Shown piece after piece: positions 38,948-48,074 of a DNA stretch of 64,000 bases; position 1 is the first letter of the stretch; each line of letters opens with the position of its first letter. The stretch is from Hyunsoonleella ulvae (lineage in GTDB: Bacteria > Bacteroidota > Bacteroidia > Flavobacteriales > Flavobacteriaceae), in contig NZ_JAEPJQ010000004.1 of assembly GCF_016827605.1 (NCBI RefSeq), positions 248,001 to 312,000 on the forward strand. The letters are read 5' to 3'. The notes beneath the pieces are model-generated. The model was not told the DNA's origin, did no database searches, and was given only the letters and a program-made list of their open reading frames with translations. Made by a program: the position numbers and the translations under genes.

Positions 38948-39056
38948 GTATAAATTTTATTGCTAGCTTTTAGATTACTTGCGAAAACCCTCGCGGACTT
39001 CTAATCAGTAATAATTTGCTTATTTTTAGCTTGAAAACACGCAACAAAATTTATAC
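38948..39056. repeat. 109-base imperfect palindrome downstream of the TlpA gene
   Basis: GTATAAATTTTATTGC (38948-38963) pairs with GCAACAAAATTTATAC (39041-39056) at 15 of 16 positions. Inside, TTAGA...TCTAA (38970-38974 with 39000-39004) and GCGA-AAACCC-TCGC (38981-38984 with 38991-38994) make a nested hairpin. The shape resembles a folded single-strand recombination site or a structured RNA 3' end; no T tract follows. Confidence 0.65.
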
Positions 39057-39118
39057 AGAGCCGGTAAACGAAATTAACCAAAATAAATTCACTACCCCCA
39101 AAAAATCAAGGTGCTTGT

Positions 39119-39183
39119 CTTTCCGCACTTGATGCGGAATCCACAACAAAAGCACAAATTATGAGATACTGAACTTGATTCAG
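39119..39183. repeat. Short intergenic hairpin repeats before mpl
   Basis: TTCCGCACTTGATGCGGAA (39121-39139) is a near-perfect hairpin, followed by CTGAACTTGATTCAG (39169-39183). They are of the same type as the dispersed repeats at 40716-40758 and 60375-60394. They lie just downstream of the mpl stop codon and might aid termination. Confidence 0.5.
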
Positions 39184-39191
39184 GATAAAAG

Positions 39192-40547
39192 CTATTCTAT
39201 CAATTCCTTAACCTCCTCAAAATCCAAACCTCCATAATTACCAGAGCTCATTAGCAATAACGCTTTATCATCAAAGTTTTGTGAGAACAAAAAGTTTTTA
39301 AAATCGTCTGGATGGGTATAAATAATTAAATCGTCTCGTTGAAAAGCTTTAGCAATTTGCTCATGTGTGACTTCTTCCAATTTCTTTATTTCTACAGCAT
39401 GTGGGGAATAAAACACAACAGCAACATCTGCTGTATCTAGTGCACCTTTGTATTCTTTTAAAAATTCAGCATTTAAACTGCTGTAGGTGTGTAATTCTAG
39501 GCAAGCTACCAAAGTTCGGTTTTGGTATTGTTCTTTTACGGCTTTTGTAGTAGCTTCTACTTTACTTGGAGAATGCGCAAAATCTTTATAAGCCACACTC
39601 TTTGGGCTTTCTGCTATTTTTTCAAGGCGTTTACTTGCACCTTTAAAAGTTGATATAGCTTCGTAGAAATCATCTTCATCTATACCCATGTGTTGGCAAA
39701 TCCATTTGGCTCCAGCCAAATTGTTAAGGTTGTGCTTACCAAATACTTCAATGGGCAAATTGCCTTCTGGAGTTTCTAGGAGTGTTTGTCCATTTTCAAC
39801 GGTATATGCGGGGGTTTGGTATGGTAATTTCCTAATGGTGTTCTCGCTAGCCTCCACTACATGTTTTACCTCAGGATCTTCTTCGTTATAATTTATACTA
39901 CCTCCAGACACTATAGAATCCACAAAAATGCTAAACTGCTCTACGTAATTTTCGTAAGTTGGAAACACATTAATATGATCCCAAGCTATACCACTTAGCA
40001 ACGCAATATTTGGTTTGTATAAATGAAATTTTGGACGTCTATCAATGGGAGAACTTAAATATTCATCGCCTTCTAAAACTATAAAATCGTTATCCTCGGT
40101 AAGTTTTACCATGACATCAAACCCTTCCAACTGGGCTCCTACCATATAATCTACATCCCTGTCATGATAATGCATTACATGTAAAATCATAGAAGTAATA
40201 GTAGTTTTTCCGTGGCTTCCACCAATTACTACTCGGGTTTTATGTTTAGATTGTTCGTATAAAAACTCTGGATAGCTGTAAATTTTCACACCTAATTCTT
40301 GAGCCTTTAATAGTTCTGGATTGTCTTCTTTAGCATGCATCCCTAAAACTATGGCGTCTAAATCTGACGTGATTTTTTCAGGATACCAACCAAAAGTTTT
40401 TGGCAGTAAGCCTTTTGCTTCTAACCTAGATTTCGAGGGTTCAAAAATTGTATCGTCGCTTCCTGTAACGTTATATCCTTTGTTATGCAAGGCTAGGGCT
40501 AGGTTGTGCATTGCAGCACCGCCAATGGCTATAAAATGTACGTTCAT
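39192..40547 (-). CDS. mpl: Murein peptide ligase (UDP-MurNAc:tripeptide ligase)
   Basis: Mpl joins recycled L-Ala-gamma-D-Glu-meso-DAP peptide to UDP-MurNAc in the cytoplasm. The 451 residues start MNVHFIAIGGAAMHNLALAL; the Mur ligase ATP loop is GGSHGKTTITSM, and FIVLEGDEYLSS and FGKHNLNNLAGA follow the Mur family pattern. The C-terminal domain has YKDFAHSPSKVEAT, typical of Mpl rather than MurC. It fits with peptidoglycan turnover by the nearby amidase. Confidence 0.92.
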   Translation of the reverse strand: MNVHFIAIGGAAMHNLALALHNKGYNVTGSDDTIFEPSKSRLEAKGLLPKTFGWYPEKITSDLDAIVLGMHAKEDNPELLKAQELGVKIYSYPEFLYEQSKHKTRVVIGGSHGKTTITSMILHVMHYHDRDVDYMVGAQLEGFDVMVKLTEDNDFIVLEGDEYLSSPIDRRPKFHLYKPNIALLSGIAWDHINVFPTYENYVEQFSIFVDSIVSGGSINYNEEDPEVKHVVEASENTIRKLPYQTPAYTVENGQTLLETPEGNLPIEVFGKHNLNNLAGAKWICQHMGIDEDDFYEAISTFKGASKRLEKIAESPKSVAYKDFAHSPSKVEATTKAVKEQYQNRTLVACLELHTYSSLNAEFLKEYKGALDTADVAVVFYSPHAVEIKKLEEVTHEQIAKAFQRDDLIIYTHPDDFKNFLFSQNFDDKALLLMSSGNYGGLDFEEVKELIE

Positions 40548-40642
40548 GTAACAAATATCAAACTATCAGTTTAAAGTTCAAAAAGTTTAATGTATAAAAG
40601 TTGATATTCCACATGAAAAGATGGATGTTCCTTTCTGCATTA

Positions 40643-40758
40643 GGGATTGCAGCGGCATCCTTTTTTTATTTATTAATAAGACTGACTTTTAATTTTACAC
40701 TGTAAATATTTATGGATTCCTGCCTTACTGAAACAAGTTCAGCACATGTCGCAGGAAT
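40643..40758. repeat. Dispersed intergenic repeat copy and nested hairpin
   Basis: GGGATTGCAGCGGCATCCTTTTTT at 40643-40666 is an exact copy of 25651-25674. Downstream, ATTCCTGC (40716-40723) pairs with GCAGGAAT (40751-40758), with CTGAA/TTCAG (40728-40732 with 40738-40742) nested inside. The whole 237-base spacer between the TPR and mpl genes contains no gene. Confidence 0.75.
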
Positions 40759-40784
40759 GACAAAACAAAAGATCTGCACAAAAG

Positions 40785-41735
40785 CTAAAGTTGTAATATC
40801 TTTTCTTTTTGCGTTTTAAATGGCTTTATTTTGGGGAGCTCGGATAACGCAAAATCTATGTGTTCCAATGCTTTCGCTTTGTTTTCTTTGTATGTATAAA
40901 TTTGAGCCAAACGGTAGTGCGCCCATGCCTTTGGCACACCATCTTTAGCTGAATAATTGCTTAAATACGTATTTAAGCATTTTTCCCCTTTTTCTAACTG
41001 AATATTATATTCTGCCGCTACCTTTCCTATTTGGTAGTGCAATGCATTTCTTTGGTGTTTTTTTTGGGCTTCTTCTATGTTTTTTATGGCATTTTCTGGT
41101 TGACTTTTGTTTTCGTAAAATTCGGTAAGCTTATTAAAACACGTTAAGGAACCACCTTCTTCAATAGCCTTTTTATAATACGTTTCAGCTAATTCTGGAG
41201 CATCATCATATTCGTATATGTAGCCCTTAGCTAAATAGCCATCTACTGTGGATAACTGCTCTAATTCCTCTGCGTATTTTAAGGATTTGCTTTTACTTCC
41301 TCCAAAAATTCCAGGCAATTGCATATACAATTCCACCAGAGCCCAACGGACATCAATATGGTTTTTATCAAGCTCTGCTGCTTTTAAAAACGATGATTTT
41401 ATATCTCCAATAAGACCAATGGCCTTAAACTTATTCTGTAAGGCTTTCATACCTAAAACACCTCCATATTTGTAGTGGTAGTTAGCTACATTAGGGTTGG
41501 CGTCCACTAACTTTTTATAGATATCTATAGCGTCATCCCATTTTTCTTGGTGTCCGTAAGCATCGCCTAAAAGCTCTAAAGCCTTTAAATGCTGTGGATG
41601 CTCTTCTAGGTATAACAATACGGTAGTCTCTGCAGATTTAAAGTTCTTTTGCCCTATATGTTGCTCTACCTCTTCAAGTGATTCCTGAGAAACAGCAATA
41701 AACGGCAATAGAAAAAGGAATAAGAGGTATTTCAT
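40785..41735 (-). CDS. Exported TPR-repeat protein
   Basis: The start at MKYLLFLFLLPFIAVSQES (41735) gives 316 residues with a signal peptide; 5 extra upstream codons in frame are less likely. The body is a run of tetratricopeptide repeats (HLKALELLGDAYGHQEKWDD, AELAETYYKKAIEEGG-like units), expected to form a protein-binding scaffold in the periplasm. CAAAAATA at 41756-41763 (TATTTTTG on the minus strand) may be its -7 element, without a clear -33. The partner is unknown; the gene diverges from the alpha-2-macroglobulin gene. Confidence 0.82.
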   Translation of the reverse strand: MKYLLFLFLLPFIAVSQESLEEVEQHIGQKNFKSAETTVLLYLEEHPQHLKALELLGDAYGHQEKWDDAIDIYKKLVDANPNVANYHYKYGGVLGMKALQNKFKAIGLIGDIKSSFLKAAELDKNHIDVRWALVELYMQLPGIFGGSKSKSLKYAEELEQLSTVDGYLAKGYIYEYDDAPELAETYYKKAIEEGGSLTCFNKLTEFYENKSQPENAIKNIEEAQKKHQRNALHYQIGKVAAEYNIQLEKGEKCLNTYLSNYSAKDGVPKAWAHYRLAQIYTYKENKAKALEHIDFALSELPKIKPFKTQKEKILQL

Positions 41736-41945
41736 GGTTTTGAGGTACATTATCGCAAAAATAAATGTTTTAAGTGATTTTAGTTTCCGATTAAGATAAT
41801 CTTAAGATTTAGTATTTCGTTAATACGTTTTAAGTTCGTTTTACTCATAAAATGATTAACTTCCCTCATCGAACGAAAGTTTTTACGTATTTATTATTTT
41901 TTGGAATAGCTTTTGAACGTAAGTTAGATATAAAATGAAATTAAA

Positions 41946-44900
41946 ATGAATTTAGCACTAGCGAAACAAACCATAGTACTCCTTATGATTTTACTATTTT
42001 CAAACCTATCCCAAGCGCAGCACAACAACTACGAGCACTTATGGGAGACTGTTGAAAAGTTTGAAAAAGAAGGATTACCAAAATCTGCATTAAAGAAAGT
42101 AGAAGCTATCGCATTAAAAGCTAAAAAAGAGAGCAACCACCCCCAAATTATAAAAACTATGCTATTTAAGAGTAAATATGCCTTGGTTTTGGAGGAAGAT
42201 GCACAACTTAACATCATCAATAATTTTAAAGCTGAAATTGCTAAAAGCGAATTCCCTACAAAAAATATCCTAGAAAGCTTTTTGGCTAATTTATACTGGC
42301 AGTATTTTCAACAAAATAGATGGAAGTTTTACAATCGTACCAAAACTGCTGACAAAGTTGACATAAAGGATTTTAGAACTTGGGATTTGCAAACCTTATT
42401 TAATGAAGTACATATACATTTTCAAAACGCTTTAAACAATGCATTATTGCTACAAATGGAGCCTATTAGTAAATACAGTGTACTTTTAAATGAACAAGAG
42501 AATTCTAAACAATTTAGGCCTACTCTTTTTGATGTACTTGCGCACGATGCATTAGATTTTTATAAAACCAATGAAACTCACATTACCAAACCTGCATATA
42601 AGTTCGAAATTGATAAACCTGAATATTTAGCCGACGCTAAAACGTTTTCCGTCTTAAATATTGACACCAAAGACACTACCTCGTTACAATTACATGCTTT
42701 AAAGATCTATAAAGCTTTAACACGTTTTCATTTAAAAGATGAAGCGCCATTAGCTTTGGTGGATGTAAATATTGAGCGATTAAAATTTGTAAACCAACAT
42801 GCCACATTTACTGATAAAGACAGTATTTTTTTAGCCACTTTAGAAGCTGAAAAGAAAGGTTTACAAGAACATGAAGTTTCAGGTCTATATGATTTTGAAA
42901 CCGCTCTATCTTATTTCGAAAAAAGCAAAGACTACATACCCAAAAAACAAGAAACGTACCGTTGGAAAGCTAAAGAAGCATTTGATATTTGCGATACGGT
43001 TATCGCTAAGTTTCCTGAGAGTCGTGCAGCTGAAAAATGTAGCGTTTTAAAGTCTCAAATTTGTCACGAATCACTTCAAATTACAGCAGAAGCATTTTTA
43101 CCAATAGAACAGTATTCACGTGTTTTAGTGCGTTACAAAAATTTAGAAGCCGTTACTTTTAAAGCTTATCAACTCTCTGAAAAACAAATTAAAGCCTTCA
43201 ATAAAATATATAAACGGGACGAACAGTGGGCATTCATTAAAAAATTAAAACTAGCAACCTCATGGGAAAGCAACCTAAAAAACGAAGGCGATTATCAAAC
43301 CCATACTGCTGAAGTTACAGTGCCAAAACTCACTAATGGCAGGTATTTAATTATAGCAACAACCCATGCCAACAACGAACATAATTTTGCTTTTACCCAA
43401 TTACAGGTTACTGATATGGCACTCGTTGAAAGCGACACGGAAGACCATAAACTATTTCAAATTATAGATAGAAATAATGGGAGTCCTATTGTTGGTGCTA
43501 AAGTTGAAATGTCGTATTACAAATCAAACAACAGAAATGCCCAATTTGCAAATTACGTTACAGACCAACTTGGGCAAATACAATTAAAAAAGTTAGGTAG
43601 CGGTTGGTACAGAAATATAAATCTTAAAATAAAACACGGAAACGAGCTAGCCTATTTTGGAGATTATTATTTAAATCAACGGTATAAAAGCCCAAAACGA
43701 AAAACCCAATACAATGCTTTTTTATTTACTGATAGAAGTATCTACAGACCAGGGCAAACACTTTACTTTAAAGGTATAGCCATAAAAGCCGAAGAAGGTA
43801 AATCTAAAGTATTGGCAAAAGAACCCCTGAGCGTAGCTTTGTTCAATGTAAACGGAGAAAACCTTAAGACACTAGAATTGGTTACAAACGATTTTGGTTC
43901 CGTTTCAGGGGAATTTATTTTACCAAATACAGGCCTAAACGGCAACTATTTTTTACAGCTAAATTCTCAGAACAACACTAGATTAAATTCCAGACAGTAT
44001 TTTTCAGTTGAAGAATACAAACGCCCAAAATTTGAAACCAATTTTAATCCCGTTACCGAAACCTATAAGGTTAACGATTCGGTTACTATAAAAGGAAACG
44101 CTTTAGCTTTTTCTGGCACTAACATTACCGATGCCAAGGTGGTATATCGTGTACATAGAAAGGTAGAGTATCCACGATGGTACTTTTGGTATCGCCCCTA
44201 TTTGACAACGGAACCTCAAGAAGTTACGCATGGTGAAACCTTAACAGATAATTCTGGAGATTTTAGCATCACATTTAAGGCAATACCCGATAAAAGTGTC
44301 GATAAAAACAAACTTCCTATTTTTAAATATGAAGTTACCGCCGATGTTACTGATATAAATGGAGAAACCAGAAGTGCTACAACCACCGTAAATGTTGGTT
44401 ACCATGCCTTAATTGCAAACATAACTATTGCAGACCGTTTAGATAAAAAGCAGAAAGACCATAAAATTACTATAGACTCTAAAAACTTAAATGGCGAGTA
44501 TGCCCCTGCAAAAGGTATTATAAAAATACATAAGTTAATACCGCCCAAACTTACTTTAAGACCCAGACCTTGGCCAGCTCCTGATTATCAGGAATTATCT
44601 AAAGACAAGTTTAAAATACTGTTCCCTCATGAGGCGTATAATAATGAAGATGACCCTACGAATTGGGAAAAAGGTGCTATAGTTTTTGAAACTAAGTTTG
44701 ATACTGAAGTCTCTAAAAACATTGCTTTAGGAAGACTTAAAAAATGGGCTTCTGGAACATATGCAATTACTTTAGAAAGTAAGGATAATTTTGGACAACT
44801 AGTAAAGGATGAAATAAGAACTACGCTATACAGCGACAAAGATAAAACCTTAACAGACCAACAGTTATTTTCCATATCAACAGACAAACCGTCTTATAAC

Positions 44901-47900
44901 GCAGGAGATGTAGCTTTAATAACCATTGGTTCTACCGCTAAAAACTTAGTAGTAACAGTTATGATAGAGAAAGACAACACTATCATAAAAAAAGAAACCA
45001 TCACATTAAACAACAATAAAAGAGTGATTAGTGTTCCAGTTACTGCAAATGACTTAGGTGGATTTGCCGTTAATTATAGTTTTGCGGCATTTAATAGTTT
45101 TCATGCAGACACTAAAATTATTGCGGTACCCTATCCAAAAACTGATTTAGAAATTGAAACACTAACCTTTAGGGATAAACTACAACCCGGAACCGATGAA
45201 ACTTGGCAATTTAAAATTAAAGGTCCTAAAGGCGATAAAGTGAGTGCTGAATTACTGGCGAGTATGTATGATGCGTCTTTAGACCAATTTAAATCACACC
45301 AATGGGATTTTAATCCTATTCAACATCATAGTTATTACAGCAATTTAAACATGGATGCCTACTCAAGCTTTGGAACGGAACATTTTAGAGTCTACCAAGA
45401 GCGGTTTTCACATCGTCTTAAACCGCAAGGCTATGATAAGTTGAATTGGTTTGGATTTAGGTTTGGTAATACGTCAAGGTTTAAACGGGAGAATAAAATC
45501 CAAGGCTTATTAAATGCAATACCTAGCGTTCAGGCAAATCATGAAGTTGAAGAATCTATACAATATGAAATTGCCGATGAAGAAGCTGGATATTTTGTAA
45601 AAGAAGCAAAATACACAAGAGTAGATACAATAGATAATCCGGAATACTATATCAAACTAGAAAAAGCTAAAATAGTTAAAGGTAGAGAGAGAAATTTCAA
45701 AAACATAAAAATTCGCAAAAACTTGCAAGAAACTGCCTTTTTCTTCCCGCAATTACAAACAGATGAAAATGGTAACATAAGCTTTAGTTTTACAACACCA
45801 GAGGCGTTAACCCAATGGAAATTACAATTGTTAGCACACACTAAATCTTTAGAAAGTGCAACAACAACTTTAACTGCCGTAACTCAAAAAGAACTCATGG
45901 TAATTCCCAATGCACCGCGTTTTTTACGTGAGGGCGATAACATTACCATAAGTAGTAAAATTTCAAACTTAACAGATAAGTCTTTAAGTGGTCAGGCCAA
46001 ATTAATATTAACTGATGCTATTTCTGGAGAAAATATTAGTCACAAGTTGCTCAGTTCCTCACCTTCTGGCGAGTTAGAAGGGGCTTCTTTTTCGGTTGAT
46101 GCAAAAAGTAACACCCAAGTATCTTGGAATTTATCAATCCCAGATGATGTACAAGCCATTCAATATAAAATTCTAGCAACTACTGGAGATTTTAGCGATG
46201 GCGAACAAAATGCATTACCCGTTTTAAGCAATAGAATGTTAGTTACCGAAACCTTACCAATGTGGGTAAAGAGTAACGAAACACGAAGTTTTAGCTTAGA
46301 TAAACTAAAAACCAACACCTCAACTACACTAAAACATCATAAGCTAACCTTAGAAATGACCTCTAATCCTGCATGGTACGCGGTTCAAGCCCTACCATAC
46401 TTAATGGAATATCCTTACGAGTGTAATGAGCAAACATTTTCTAGATATTATGCCAATGCTTTAGCAAGCCATATTGCAAACTCTAACCCTAGAATTCAAG
46501 AAGTATTCAATCAATGGGCATCTCAAGATGCTCTTATTTCAAACCTTGAAAAAAATCAAGAGTTAAAATCCATTTTAATACAAGAAACACCGTGGCTGCG
46601 TGATGCACAAAGTGAAGCTGAACAGAAAAAACGTATTGCTTTATTATTTGATTTGAATAAGATGAATAATGAGTTGCAATCTGCCATTAACAAACTAAAA
46701 TCTAACCAAATGGCTTCAGGTGGTTGGTCTTGGTTTAAAGGTGGCTACGAAAACCGATACATTACACAACACATTATTGCTGGATTTGGGCACCTCAATA
46801 AACTTGATGTTACCCATAATGATGAAATATCGTCTATGATTTCAAAAGCTATTACCTACTTAGACGCTCAATTTATAAAGGGGTATAAAGACATTAGAAA
46901 ATACAATGCTAAAGTAGATTTAAATAAAGATCATTTAAATTATACGCAATTGCATTACCTCTACATGCGTAGCTTCTTTCCTGAAATAGAAACATCAAAA
47001 GAAGTTGAAAAAATTATGACGTATTACCAAACGCAAATTCAGAAATATTGGCTGAAACGTTCGCTATATGCTAAAGGCATGATGGCTTTGATTTCTCATA
47101 GAAATAATGATAATAGTACAACTGCTAAAATTTTGAATTCACTGCAAGAAACAAGTATCACTTCTGATGAATTAGGTATGTATTGGAAAACCAACACCAA
47201 CTCTTGGTATTGGCACCAAGCTCCTATTGAAACTCAAGCATTGATGATTGAAACGTTTTCAGAAGCTGGTAATACCATTCAACCTGAATCTGAAAACACC
47301 AAAACTATTGACAACCTTAAAATCTGGTTACTTAAAAACAAACAAACTAACAGGTGGAAAACCACAAAGGCTACTACTGAAGCTGTTTATGCCTTATTAC
47401 TTCAAGGAAGCGATTGGTTATCAGTTATAGATATGGTTGATGTGGTGTTAGGCGGACAAAGTATAGAACTCTCAAAACTTGAAGATGTTGCTGTAGAAGC
47501 AGGGACTGGTTATTTTAAAACCTCTTGGAATTCCTCTGAAATTAAACCAAAAATGGGAAATGTTAGTATCTCCAAAAAGGGGAAAGGCATTGCATGGGGT
47601 GCTTTATATTGGCAATATTTTGAAGATCTTGACAAGATAACCTCAGCGGAAACACCGTTACAACTAAAGAAAACATTATTCTTAAAAAAGTATACTGATA
47701 CAGGCGAAGAAATTTCAGAAATTACCGCAAACTCTAATTTAAAAGTAGGCGATTTAGTTAGAGTGCGTATAGAATTAAGAAGCGACAGAAACATGGAATT
47801 CTTACACATGAAAGATATGCGAGCCTCTGGTTTAGAACCTGTTAATGTATTGTCTAAATACAAATGGCAAGATGGTTTAGGCTATTATGAAAGTACTAAA

Positions 47901-48074
47901 GATGCTTCTACTAACTTCTTTTTTGATTATTTACCCAAAGGCGTTTATGTATTTGAATATGATTTAAGAGTTAATAATACTGGAGACATGAGCAACGGTA
48001 TTACAACTATACAAAGCATGTATGCTCCTGAATATAACAGCCACAGTGAAGGTGTTAGAATTAAAGTGAACTAA
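41946..48074 (+). CDS. Bacterial alpha-2-macroglobulin-like protein (2042 residues)
   Basis: Bacterial alpha-2-macroglobulins are protease traps in the periplasm. The signal peptide MNLALAKQTIVLLMILLFSN ends AQ with no lipobox, so unlike E. coli YfhM it is not a lipoprotein. Order: TPR/helical N-terminal region (30-370), MG domains with TDRSIYRPGQTLYFKGIAIK near residue 595, the bait-like segment around 1150-1230, the MG/A2M core (FFPQLQTDENGNISFSFTTP, about 1265) and the thioester domain with ECNEQ (Cys1493, Gln1496; CxEQ intact), then a complement-like helical barrel and the receptor-binding-like C-terminus. It is tail-to-tail with the LytTR regulator, overlapping by 4 bases. No penicillin-binding-protein gene is next to it. 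Confidence 0.9.
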   Translation: MNLALAKQTIVLLMILLFSNLSQAQHNNYEHLWETVEKFEKEGLPKSALKKVEAIALKAKKESNHPQIIKTMLFKSKYALVLEEDAQLNIINNFKAEIAKSEFPTKNILESFLANLYWQYFQQNRWKFYNRTKTADKVDIKDFRTWDLQTLFNEVHIHFQNALNNALLLQMEPISKYSVLLNEQENSKQFRPTLFDVLAHDALDFYKTNETHITKPAYKFEIDKPEYLADAKTFSVLNIDTKDTTSLQLHALKIYKALTRFHLKDEAPLALVDVNIERLKFVNQHATFTDKDSIFLATLEAEKKGLQEHEVSGLYDFETALSYFEKSKDYIPKKQETYRWKAKEAFDICDTVIAKFPESRAAEKCSVLKSQICHESLQITAEAFLPIEQYSRVLVRYKNLEAVTFKAYQLSEKQIKAFNKIYKRDEQWAFIKKLKLATSWESNLKNEGDYQTHTAEVTVPKLTNGRYLIIATTHANNEHNFAFTQLQVTDMALVESDTEDHKLFQIIDRNNGSPIVGAKVEMSYYKSNNRNAQFANYVTDQLGQIQLKKLGSGWYRNINLKIKHGNELAYFGDYYLNQRYKSPKRKTQYNAFLFTDRSIYRPGQTLYFKGIAIKAEEGKSKVLAKEPLSVALFNVNGENLKTLELVTNDFGSVSGEFILPNTGLNGNYFLQLNSQNNTRLNSRQYFSVEEYKRPKFETNFNPVTETYKVNDSVTIKGNALAFSGTNITDAKVVYRVHRKVEYPRWYFWYRPYLTTEPQEVTHGETLTDNSGDFSITFKAIPDKSVDKNKLPIFKYEVTADVTDINGETRSATTTVNVGYHALIANITIADRLDKKQKDHKITIDSKNLNGEYAPAKGIIKIHKLIPPKLTLRPRPWPAPDYQELSKDKFKILFPHEAYNNEDDPTNWEKGAIVFETKFDTEVSKNIALGRLKKWASGTYAITLESKDNFGQLVKDEIRTTLYSDKDKTLTDQQLFSISTDKPSYNAGDVALITIGSTAKNLVVTVMIEKDNTIIKKETITLNNNKRVISVPVTANDLGGFAVNYSFAAFNSFHADTKIIAVPYPKTDLEIETLTFRDKLQPGTDETWQFKIKGPKGDKVSAELLASMYDASLDQFKSHQWDFNPIQHHSYYSNLNMDAYSSFGTEHFRVYQERFSHRLKPQGYDKLNWFGFRFGNTSRFKRENKIQGLLNAIPSVQANHEVEESIQYEIADEEAGYFVKEAKYTRVDTIDNPEYYIKLEKAKIVKGRERNFKNIKIRKNLQETAFFFPQLQTDENGNISFSFTTPEALTQWKLQLLAHTKSLESATTTLTAVTQKELMVIPNAPRFLREGDNITISSKISNLTDKSLSGQAKLILTDAISGENISHKLLSSSPSGELEGASFSVDAKSNTQVSWNLSIPDDVQAIQYKILATTGDFSDGEQNALPVLSNRMLVTETLPMWVKSNETRSFSLDKLKTNTSTTLKHHKLTLEMTSNPAWYAVQALPYLMEYPYECNEQTFSRYYANALASHIANSNPRIQEVFNQWASQDALISNLEKNQELKSILIQETPWLRDAQSEAEQKKRIALLFDLNKMNNELQSAINKLKSNQMASGGWSWFKGGYENRYITQHIIAGFGHLNKLDVTHNDEISSMISKAITYLDAQFIKGYKDIRKYNAKVDLNKDHLNYTQLHYLYMRSFFPEIETSKEVEKIMTYYQTQIQKYWLKRSLYAKGMMALISHRNNDNSTTAKILNSLQETSITSDELGMYWKTNTNSWYWHQAPIETQALMIETFSEAGNTIQPESENTKTIDNLKIWLLKNKQTNRWKTTKATTEAVYALLLQGSDWLSVIDMVDVVLGGQSIELSKLEDVAVEAGTGYFKTSWNSSEIKPKMGNVSISKKGKGIAWGALYWQYFEDLDKITSAETPLQLKKTLFLKKYTDTGEEISEITANSNLKVGDLVRVRIELRSDRNMEFLHMKDMRASGLEPVNVLSKYKWQDGLGYYESTKDASTNFFFDYLPKGVYVFEYDLRVNNTGDMSNGITTIQSMYAPEYNSHSEGVRIKVN

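Larger units (their letters stand above)
37630..39072. mobile_element. Inverted-repeat-bounded gene cassette carrying a TlpA-like gene (candidate)
   Basis: A 13-bp perfect inverted repeat, TTCGTTTACCGGC at 37630-37642 and GCCGGTAAACGAA at 39060-39072, bounds 1443 bp. A second perfect pair is nested inside: GTTGTGTGTA (37682-37691) and TACACACAAC (38932-38941), which tightly flank the single gene. The left arm has its own hairpin CGGATAT...ATATCCG (37642-37648 with 37668-37674, inner GCC/GGC). The right arm holds a 109-base imperfect palindrome (38948-39056, ends GTATAAATTTTATTGC and GCAACAAAATTTATAC). No transposase or integrase gene and no target duplication is visible. The layout resembles a folded recombination site with a gene in its apex; mobility is inference. 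Confidence 0.5.

Noticed and set aside
37630-39072. The inverted-repeat element as a classical insertion sequence
   Set aside because: Its only gene is a TlpA-like lipoprotein, with no transposase, and no direct target repeats are seen next to the arms.
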